Below, in pieces: positions 1 to 7,535 of a stretch of 20,085 nt of DNA (within the stretch, counting starts at the first letter, position 1; each line of letters opens with the position of its first letter). Source of the stretch: Fragilaria crotonensis (Eukaryota > Bacillariophyta > Fragilariophyceae > Fragilariales > Fragilariaceae). The notes beneath the pieces are model-generated. The model was not told where the DNA came from. It saw only the letters and a list, made by a program, of their open reading frames with translations, and made no database searches. The stretch is from assembly GCA_022925895.1 (NCBI GenBank), contig JAKSYS010000833.1:1-20085 (forward strand), written 5' to 3'. A program made the position numbers and the translations under genes.

Positions 1-10
1 GATTGGCAAG

Positions 11-3000
11 ATGACAACTGATTGGATGTTTGTATTGAAATCGCCCCAAGGTGAAGTCATCGAGCGACTTGAGAGCAATGGACAGCAATCAGTTGGAGAG
101 ATGTTTCCCGACGATTCTGCCCCGGAGACTGTGTCTCTGTTGGATTCGGGTGGTGCTCCATCCTGGACACTTCAATCTCCCCACTGGACTCTCACCAGCA
201 AGGTGCTGCTGCAGATCACATACCGTCCAGCTTGGCAAGCCATTCCAGAGTATACTCGATTATCCGTCACGAGTGATTACGCTCGGCGATACTGCTGCGA
301 TGACAATCACAAGCCAGTGGACTTCTCCTCCATCGTTTACACCACCGAGGACATTCTTCGTGTGGAACATCTCCACGAACTCAGCATAAGAGGAATCGGA
401 CCGTGTAAGGCACTGCGTCTGTATTTGAAAGCACAGCCAATGCACATCGGAGAGGTTCCGGCGCGGTTTCATGCAGAGCTTTACAAGCGATGCATACTGG
501 AAGATCACGTAACCCACGGATGGGATAGACTAGAAGAAAATGCAGATACACTGCAGAATGTGGATTTCCCGGGACCAATTGTCACTTTCGCAATACCTTG
601 CAAGCAAACGGCTGAGCAATCGGTTCCTCCATTGCTGTGGAAGGTGCATTTACCAAAAAATTCGGACGTCTCACTTGAAAGCATCACTGTCCTACACGGT
701 GCTCTCAACGTTGCACACAGTGCTCCCACTCACATTTACATAAATGGATACCAGTCGTGGTCCTTTTCTGGATCCATCGTCAAAGGCGCTCCACAGCCTG
801 GATCGGCACTTTTCTCGGTTTGGAGCAAGGCCTTCAACCTCGGGGGTTCAGCCCCGCCTGTTGCCACGACTGAAGTTGTAGATGAACACCAGAGACGATG
901 CGCACCTCCTCAACTTGCAAAAGATTCCTATCAATCCGAATTTTTTGCCTGCATCTCGGCGGATGGCCACATGCCCAGCTCGAACGAACTGCACCTGAAG
1001 CGATTTCCTTACCATGCACTGGATGAATCTGGCGGTCCAGCACTGGTTGTCGGGTGGCTGTCACAACATCGCCAGTACGGAATTGTCCAAGTGAACAAGA
1101 ATCTTAATTCATTGGCGATGCATGTTTCGTTTGACAACACATTATTGGTCAAGGGTGTCGACACGGATTGGGCCTACGCAGAGATAGTGCCACCGCATGG
1201 ATACGATGAGGAACCCATGGTTCACTACTTGCACGCTGTGGCTTCCCATAATGCTGCACGACCACTAGAAAATGGCCCTATTCTAACTGGGTGGTGTTCG
1301 TGGTACCATTATTATACGGAGATCACGGCTGCCAACTTGAAAGATAACTTTGTCGTTCTTCAGGGCATGAACAACAGGGTACCCACAAACGTTGCAATCG
1401 TTGATGACGGTTATATGACGGCATGGGGCGACTGGAGTTCACTCAAGCCAAACAAATTTCCTGGTGGTCTCAAGGGAGTCGCTGATGACATTCGGGCCTG
1501 CGGAATGCGTCCCGGTTTGTGGCTTGCACCATTCGCTGCCGACAAGCATTCTAGAATTGCCAAACAGCATCCTGATTGGATTATTCTGAACGACGAGGGT
1601 AGAGTTGCGAATTCGGCCCATTGCGGGAAATGGTTCTACGGCTTAGATGTCACGAACCCTGACGTGAGAGAATATGTCTACAGCTGTATCCGACGTGCTG
1701 TACGAGATTGGGGTTTCACTGTCTTGAAGATTGACTTCCTGTATGCTGCTTGCTTGAAGGGCAACGGAAAGTATGACTTAAGCATTTCACGAGCTGAGGC
1801 AATGACACTCGCACTTCAAACAATTCGTGCCGCTGCTGGTCCAAACGTCTTCCTCATTGGGTGCGGATGTCCTATCGGCCCTTCGATTGGCTACGTCGAC
1901 GCCAACCGAATCAGTGCTGATACCGGTCCGACGTGGGTCCCCACCTTGCCTCTTCCTTACTGGGACAATGGGACCCTCCCATCTCTGCGAGCAATGCTCC
2001 GTAACTCAATTTCCAGAGCACCCTTGGGACACCGATGGTGGCACAATGATCCTGATTGTCTGTTGCTTGGAAAAACAACAAAATTGACCGATGTGGAAGT
2101 CGCGAGCGCGGCATCCATTGTAGCGATGACATGTGGAATGCTGTTGCTGTCTGATGACTTACCCAAGGTGCCCATGGATCGCATGAGAATTGTCTCCAAG
2201 ATTTACCCCATGACTGGTGCGACTGCTACGGTGTTAGACCTCCACAGTACCAACGACGGCATGCCAAGCCTCTTGCGACTTTGGTGCACTGATCGCTACC
2301 AACCCGTAATTCGACCTGAAGATCTACCCATCGAACGTGATCACAACCACGAAGCGACGCTCCTCGCAAGACAAGCATCCTTTTCAGTTCGCAGTTCTAG
2401 TAGTATCCCATCCGAACGCAGGAGAAATTGCATTCACGTCGCGGAAGGAATGGGTACATGGACTTTGCTATCTATCAGCAATTGGACAAACAAAGCGGCA
2501 GTGGTACGCGTCCCACACTCAGCTTTGCTCCCTCCTCCAGCGAAAGGCTGGCGAGATGGCTTACCGATGACAAATGATCATGGTCCAATTCACAGACACG
2601 GGTTCCATGTTTTCTCGTTCTGGTCGGGAGATTATGCTTGGATGCCCGATCCAAGAACGGAAGCCGGCAGACAATTTGATCTGCGCAAACTGTTGCAAGT
2701 TCACGAGACTGAGCTTTTCCACCTGAAGTCCGTGGATCCAAAGCTTCCTGAGTACTTGGGAAGCACCATCCATTTTTCTGGTGGATATGAAGTAAGCAAG
2801 ATCGAAAAATCGAAGGATCAGATTTACGTACAGTTCAGGAAGACCTTGTATCGATTGGGTTACGTATACATCTTCATCCCGAAGGTAAAGTTGGACACGG
2901 TTGAGGTGACTGCGGCCGGAGCGAAGGTCGCGTTCGAAACGGTAGGAAACACTCCCGATGCGAGGAATCAGACTGCGGTGGTGGGACGAGTTATCCGTTT

Positions 3001-3061
3001 CGAGGTGATCGTCCGCGGAGACGGCTCCCTGCAGGATGGAGAATTTGTCGTTAGATTCTAG
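11..3061 (+). CDS. GH36-type alpha-galactosidase / raffinose-synthase-like glycoside hydrolase
   Basis: A single open frame of 1016 residues. It should hydrolyse or transfer alpha-galactosyl groups of raffinose-family sugars, melibiose or galactolipid headgroups; the exact substrate cannot be read from sequence. Seen: the N-domain motif NGYQSWS (about residues 246-252), the barrel strand GWCSWYHYY (427-435), VDDGY followed by WGDW, GLWLAPF, then KIDF with the presumed nucleophile Asp575 and RISADTGP with the presumed acid/base Asp637. That order is typical of GH36. The protein is longer than most GH36 enzymes (roughly 700-750 residues): about 240 N-terminal residues precede the recognisable beta-sandwich and I cannot assign them. 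No signal peptide is visible at Met11. The frame is open to the window edge, so an upstream start or exon is possible. It converges on BUD13, with only 37 bp between stop codons. Family confidence is high; substrate is unknown. Confidence 0.9.
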   Translation: MTTDWMFVLKSPQGEVIERLESNGQQSVGEMFPDDSAPETVSLLDSGGAPSWTLQSPHWTLTSKVLLQITYRPAWQAIPEYTRLSVTSDYARRYCCDDNHKPVDFSSIVYTTEDILRVEHLHELSIRGIGPCKALRLYLKAQPMHIGEVPARFHAELYKRCILEDHVTHGWDRLEENADTLQNVDFPGPIVTFAIPCKQTAEQSVPPLLWKVHLPKNSDVSLESITVLHGALNVAHSAPTHIYINGYQSWSFSGSIVKGAPQPGSALFSVWSKAFNLGGSAPPVATTEVVDEHQRRCAPPQLAKDSYQSEFFACISADGHMPSSNELHLKRFPYHALDESGGPALVVGWLSQHRQYGIVQVNKNLNSLAMHVSFDNTLLVKGVDTDWAYAEIVPPHGYDEEPMVHYLHAVASHNAARPLENGPILTGWCSWYHYYTEITAANLKDNFVVLQGMNNRVPTNVAIVDDGYMTAWGDWSSLKPNKFPGGLKGVADDIRACGMRPGLWLAPFAADKHSRIAKQHPDWIILNDEGRVANSAHCGKWFYGLDVTNPDVREYVYSCIRRAVRDWGFTVLKIDFLYAACLKGNGKYDLSISRAEAMTLALQTIRAAAGPNVFLIGCGCPIGPSIGYVDANRISADTGPTWVPTLPLPYWDNGTLPSLRAMLRNSISRAPLGHRWWHNDPDCLLLGKTTKLTDVEVASAASIVAMTCGMLLLSDDLPKVPMDRMRIVSKIYPMTGATATVLDLHSTNDGMPSLLRLWCTDRYQPVIRPEDLPIERDHNHEATLLARQASFSVRSSSSIPSERRRNCIHVAEGMGTWTLLSISNWTNKAAVVRVPHSALLPPPAKGWRDGLPMTNDHGPIHRHGFHVFSFWSGDYAWMPDPRTEAGRQFDLRKLLQVHETELFHLKSVDPKLPEYLGSTIHFSGGYEVSKIEKSKDQIYVQFRKTLYRLGYVYIFIPKVKLDTVEVTAAGAKVAFETVGNTPDARNQTAVVGRVIRFEVIVRGDGSLQDGEFVVRF

Positions 3062-3098
3062 AGTGCATGATAACTACAGTCTATGCTTCTTCCTGATT

Positions 3099-4802
3099 CT
3101 ACATATCCGACGTGCTCCAGCGGTACGCCTGCTCTTTCTTGTGTTCGGTACTGAATTTGCTGGCAAGCGCCTTATCCTCAAATCCATTTCCTCTGTCAAC
3201 ACCATCCCACCGATAACCTGGGCGAATGCCAAATCGATTGGGCTTGGGAGCTGGACCCTTGTAGACTGGTCTCACAGGTTTTCCGGAAGCTTTTTTGGTC
3301 TGATACTTTTTTCTTAGCAGCATAGGCAGCCATTGGGTCACCCTTTCGTATTACGTCTTTTTTCAAGCCCTCTAGGGCCTCGTCATCTGCATGTCGAGCA
3401 AACGTAGACTTTTGTAGCTCTCGAAACTGGTCCTGAAGGTTAGCCTCTTGTTCCTTCTGGACTCTCCCTTTTCTGAGCTCTGCTTCTTCCCGTGGATTCA
3501 GATGGGAGACTTTTGCTGTAGGAGCCGAATCCACCTTTTGTCCAAACTCGTTACGATACACAGTTTCCCCCATTCCGTGTTTGTCTACCATCGCTTGAGC
3601 TTCCCTTCTTCGCTTCTCTTGAATTTTGACTTCCTTGTCACGAAAATCTCCAGCTTTCTGCAGACCAGCGGCATGACCGGAAGACATGAGTGCAACTCGT
3701 TCCTTTGACTTCTCCGAGTGGTTGCCTTTGTCATCGCCACCTCTCTTGTTCGCTGGCCCACGATTCTTTGACTCAGAAGCATGATCGTCACTCGCGGAGG
3801 CGCATACCGCTTCCTTCTCCATAGGTCATGATCTTCAGAATTCACTAGCTTTTCACGACCGGATCGTTCATCATCATCCGAGTCGTGCCGGTACCTCGCG
3901 ACGGCGTTGTCACCATCTGCATCAAATCGCTTATCTCGGCCTGATGGTTCATCATCATCATCAGAGTCGTACCGTTTCTTACTCGTGGGGTTGTCTTTGA
4001 CTCTGCCAGATGATTCATCGTCATCAGAGTCGTACCGTTTCTTACTCGTGAGATCATTGTTGTTTCTTCTGGATGATTCATCATCATCATCAGAGTCGTA
4101 CCGCTTCTTCCTTGTGATGCCCTTGTGGTCGTCTGAATCGAATCGCTTGTCTCTGTTGGATGGTACATCATCATCAGAATCGTAACGTTTCCTGGGGACG
4201 ACTTTGTCGTCGTCTGAGTCCAAGCGCTTAACTCGGCTGGGTGGTGCATCATCATCCGAGTCATACCGTCTCTTCCTCCGGTGAACTCGGTCATCATCTA
4301 CATACGATTGCTTGCCTCTGCTGGATTCCTCTCCATCATCCGAGTCGTATCGTTTCCTCTCGGTGGTCTTGTCGTCGTCGTCGTCTGAATCGTATCGTTT
4401 TCTTGTGTGAGACTTCATATTTTTCACATCCGAATCTGAATCGTAACGTTTCCTTCTCGACCGATCGGTCGGACGGATTGTTGTGGAAGGCTGTTGTTCG
4501 TCATTGTCAGAATCGTATCTGCGTTTCCGTGTTGCATTCAAGTCTAACACGGGTTCAAACTCCTGCTTTGGTCTGTGGTTTTCATGAGGTATGTCATCAT
4601 CTGCGACAGTTGTCGAATTTACAACGACCGGCCGATCTTCGTCGTCGTCGTTGTCATCCTCTTCCTTGACAGGAACAAACAGCAAATCGTCTTCATCGTT
4701 GAGGAGAACATCATCCTTACGATGCCTTTTCTTAGCTTTCTTCTTCTTTTCCTTGTGGGGTGCCGGATCGGAGTACTTGGAGAGGTAATCCAGTTTTCCC
4801 AT
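3099..4802 (-). CDS. BUD13: BUD13-like pre-mRNA splicing factor (RES complex), frame broken at two places
   Basis: BUD13 is a core subunit of the RES complex (with Snu17/RBMX2 and Pml1/SNIP1), which acts in the nucleus on the activated spliceosome and aids pre-mRNA retention. The N-terminus [10 protein letters not shown] matches the family. The middle is a repeat domain of KRYDSDDD units. The C-terminal third carries the diagnostic block: [34 protein letters not shown], then [28 protein letters not shown] and a terminal YRWSTSDM. I start at 4802 (AAAATGG context) because the 24 in-frame residues upstream look unrelated. The frame changes twice: near 3803, where one base appears missing just after a KRY, and at 3291-3312, where one base appears extra at an A6 run (transcript sense). 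The first and last parts share a frame, so the shifts cancel; the repaired protein would be about 567 residues. Identity is certain; integrity is not. Confidence 0.88.
3800..4525 (-). repeat. KRYDSDDD tandem peptide-repeat region of BUD13
   Basis: Nine exact RYDSD units plus four variants ([31 protein letters not shown]) follow one another at irregular spacing of about 12-24 residues, separated by Ser/Arg/Lys-rich linkers. At the DNA level this shows as recurring tcatcatcatcagagtcgtaccg blocks on the + strand (shortened units vary). Each SDDD is a good casein-kinase-2-type acceptor context, which is an inference. Animal BUD13 proteins also carry R-H-D-S-P-D type repeats in the same middle position, so a repeat spacer here is a known trait of the family, with a different unit sequence. 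Confidence 0.9.
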
Positions 4803-5244
4803 TTTGGTGAGATGAAATTTGAGATTACAGTCGCAGCATCGCAGCAGGGACAACTTCTGACGGACAACTGACAAGCCATATATATCATAGAGTGTTCTCC
4901 GGTCGACTGGTACGAGTACGAGCTACTGGTACTAGTACTAGGGGGCTCAATATGACAGGACTCCCTGAGACCCTGAGTACTTGTAGCACACATGCGCGAC
5001 TATGCCATTTTTGCTCATTATGCAACAATCTTAAATACTCACACATCATACACTGTATGTAGACCGGCTACTGTTGTACCCTGGTACATGTACGACGTAT
5101 GTACTGGAGTACTTTGCAGACCTGTATCGCGTACAGAGTCTATGATATGCCTCCGAATCTCTAAATAAGAAAAATTATTGCGCGATGAACGCCGACTGAC
5201 GGGTGCAGCTCCAAGAATTGCCTCCGTGCACGCCACAGTTCATC
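4803..5244. promoter_or_regulatory. Divergent promoter region between BUD13 and the RDD gene
   Basis: This 442 bp stretch holds no credible gene. It separates two divergent starts, so it must carry both promoters. A TATA-like run, read on the minus strand as GATATATATGG, lies at about 4876-4886, some 75-85 bp upstream of the BUD13 ATG. The segment 4905-4940 is rich in TACTAG / GTAC words, and GTAC recurs to about 5125. The functional role of these words is inferred from position only. Confidence 0.45.
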
Positions 5245-6285
5245 ATGTTAGGAAGGGTGGTCACTCCAATCGTCAATGTGATTGACGTAGACGGCATCGT
5301 TCAGCGAATTGATGTCAATGATTTAGTTGACAGAATCGATTGGAACGAATTGCTCGACAATGTCGATTTTGATCGTGTTTTGGAGAAGGTGGATGTGAAC
5401 AAGGTCCTGCAACGAGTCGATTTGAAAGATCTCATGGAACGAGCCGAGATCCCAGCGATTGTTGCTCGTAGCACCTCTGGTATATTTTCACCACTTGTCG
5501 ATGCCTTCCGCTCACAGGTGGTCATGGTCGACCAGGCAGTCCAGTGCTCTGGTTGTGTTAGACGACACCGAGTCCCTCCTGCCCCCGGTCGGCTCTTGGA
5601 GACAGCACCCCATTTTCCGAAAGGTGGAGGCAATATTGCAGTTGCTGTTCAGGAACGATACTCTGGAACATTCTCTCGAGGACTTTCGTATCTGATGGAT
5701 CAATCCATCCTCACGTCACTATTTTTCCTCGTCATCCTAGTCGTGGAAAGCGCAATAAAACTTGCAACGCACGAAACCGTGACCATCAACGGCGATTCCA
5801 GCGTTGGCGTTCTACTCATTTTTCTCACATGGCAATTCGCTTACTATGCATCAGCTCTTGCGGCGACGGGCAAAACGCCAGGCAAGGCTATAATGGGTTT
5901 AAAGGTGGTGAATTATGAGGACGGAACACCAGTTACCACTTGGAGAGCAATTGTCAGAACGATACTATTGCCTATCATTGTGTGGAGTGTTGTTGGAGTA
6001 CTCTTTGGGATCGTACGGAAAGATCGACGAGAGTTGCATGATCTCATTGCTGGCACTGGTGTCGTTTATTCTTGGGATGCCACCCTCGCACGATACAGGC
6101 AAGAAAAAGTGGAAGAATCGCAGACGCTTCTTACGACCAGCATTGTAGAAGGCTCCGACGAGACCGAACAAGACAGCGTGGAAAATAATAACCGCACCGC
6201 ATATAGGCGCCACTTCGTATGGGCAAAGAAGAGGAACTCATCTCGATCAAGTTCTCGCCAGACGTCCCAAGTAATGCACCTATGA
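5245..6285 (+). CDS. RDD-family integral membrane protein with N-terminal 9-residue repeats
   Basis: A protein of 346 residues from the ATG at 5245 (A at -3); an in-frame stop at 5197 and only a GTG between argue against an earlier start. The C-terminal half is an RDD domain: R145-x6-D152 (RGLSYLMD), a hydrophobic segment at about 153-172, a second membrane region (LLIFLTWQFAYYASALA), the signature GKTPGKAIMGLKVV with a following DG-turn, a third membrane stretch (ILLPIIVWSVVGVLFGI) and DRRELHDLIAGT at 260-270. RDD proteins are poorly understood multi-pass membrane proteins, common in bacteria, some linked to ion or small-molecule transport. Residues 13-75 are seven 9-residue units like IDVNDLVDR. 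The C-terminal tail is Ser/Arg rich. No signal or plastid presequence is visible. Its last codon overlaps the stop of the convergent glycosyltransferase. Confidence 0.85.
   Translation: MLGRVVTPIVNVIDVDGIVQRIDVNDLVDRIDWNELLDNVDFDRVLEKVDVNKVLQRVDLKDLMERAEIPAIVARSTSGIFSPLVDAFRSQVVMVDQAVQCSGCVRRHRVPPAPGRLLETAPHFPKGGGNIAVAVQERYSGTFSRGLSYLMDQSILTSLFFLVILVVESAIKLATHETVTINGDSSVGVLLIFLTWQFAYYASALAATGKTPGKAIMGLKVVNYEDGTPVTTWRAIVRTILLPIIVWSVVGVLFGIVRKDRRELHDLIAGTGVVYSWDATLARYRQEKVEESQTLLTTSIVEGSDETEQDSVENNNRTAYRRHFVWAKKRNSSRSSSRQTSQVMHL
5281..5469 (+). repeat. Seven 27-bp / 9-residue repeats in the RDD protein
   Basis: Residues 13-75 divide without gaps into seven units: IDVDGIVQR, IDVNDLVDR, IDWNELLDN, VDFDRVLEK, VDVNKVLQR, VDLKDLMER and AEIPAIVAR. 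The consensus is (I/V)-D-x-(N/D)-x-(L/V)-(L/V)-x-(R/K). The DNA copies have diverged, so this is a protein-level repeat kept by selection and not a recent expansion. I recall similar V-D-x-N/D repeats in front of RDD domains of some actinobacterial proteins; this needs a search to confirm. Confidence 0.9.
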
Positions 6286-7535
6286 CATTGTACCACTTTT
6301 CTGCCTCATCTCCTTGTCCATACAATCTCGCACTGGCATTGTGTTCCATTTATCACCCCACAGCGACGGATCGCCGAATCTGGCAAACGTGTCAGTTTCT
6401 AGAAATCCTTTCCGGTGGTGCTTTTTCCGCATATACCGTTTGAAACCAGTTGCCGTCCTGTTCAGTGATTGCATGTGAACGTCCTTCATTGTGACAGTGC
6501 GATTTAGCTTTTTTATGAATCGATGAATGCCATGCACACCAAAAGCTTCGGAAGTAACAACATTACTTGGAAACATGTTAACCTTGATGGAGTAATCAGG
6601 GATTTGGTACATCCAATGAAAGATAGCGTTGCCGACATCATGAGTAACTTGAAACTCAAGGCACTGTTGGACCAGTCCACCGGCACGAAGACCAGGTTCA
6701 ATGAGATGCAGAGCCGACCGACTGTAGATAACTGGTTGTCCCCAAGGATAACGAAAGTCATCCAGATCACTGCATTGGTACGAACCACGCTTTCCCAAGT
6801 AGCCCCATTGTCCCAAAAACTTGGCGGAAACTCCAGCCGCCGTGACCAAGTACGTTTCGGAGGGATCAATCGCCAAAATATGAGTCAGATAACGACGTAA
6901 CATGCCGATTTTGAAGTACATATCATCGTCAGCAAACAAGGTCCATTCGTAGATTTGGGTAAGGCCAACAACCCCTTTTCTTGTTTGCAGCATGGACTCT
7001 CGCCAAAGCTACCCTCAGGACAATCAACCCAAAGAGGATGAAATTGACTGCAGTTATGGTCACGACACAATCCTTGATATGCAGCTTTCCATCTATTGGC
7101 AAGGACAATGTATAGAGGCTCGGTTTCATCTTGCCACCAAGTTTCGAGTGCCGGAAAAAAGAAATTGTGAAAGCGGTCCGCCGTGGCGAGGTGAGAAAAC
7201 ATGACGATTGCCAACCCTTCCGCTGTTTCCTTTGTTTCTGTTTGAATTGAACTATTCGTGCCGGACGGCACTGAGGATAATTCGGTAGTTAATGAGCGAT
7301 CCTTGAGGGTTGTTTGTATTCTGGGCTTCTCGTGCAATGGCATTCCTTCCATCGCGAACCATTGTTTCATGTCAAGTCCGATCGTTTTCGATATAAATGC
7401 ATTCCGGAATACCTGAAGCTGGATGCCAACTGAAGCCAGGATAAGGCAGGCAAATAAAATGGAACTGTTGCGTATCAGGCATCGCGTCGTGAGACGCAGT
7501 TGGCGCCTACAATAAGATAGGGTTGGGACGATCAT
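6280..7535 (-). CDS. Type II membrane glycosyltransferase, fringe / GT31-like, with one frameshift
   Basis: Likely a Golgi glycosyltransferase using a nucleotide sugar. The first ATG is at 7535 (ACCATGA context); upstream in-frame codons offer only TTG. Residues 1-23 are basic, 24-42 (SSILFACLILASVGIQLQV) form a signal anchor, then a lumenal stem and the catalytic domain. Visible motifs: WVDCPEG and GESPCCKQEKG before the break, and after it YEWTLFADDDMYFKI, whose Asp203-205 triplet is the metal/UDP-sugar-binding DxD, followed by LVTAAG, a GQPVIYSR segment and a conserved VTHDVGNAIFHW stretch. NSS, NCS and two NRT sites would suit lumenal glycosylation. The frame changes at an A4G4 run (6972-6979, minus sense), where one added base would give a continuous 418-residue protein. 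No intron of plausible size explains the shift. Which sugar and acceptor cannot be told. Confidence 0.72.

Noticed and set aside
3200-3822. BUD13 frame changes explained by introns
   Set aside because: The conserved sequence runs up to and directly after each change; no GT-AG pair of 50 nt or more can be removed without losing conserved residues.
3907-4669. Ser-rich plus-strand frames
   Set aside because: They are the complement of the BUD13 Asp/Ser repeat codons (tcatcatca runs) and carry no independent signal.
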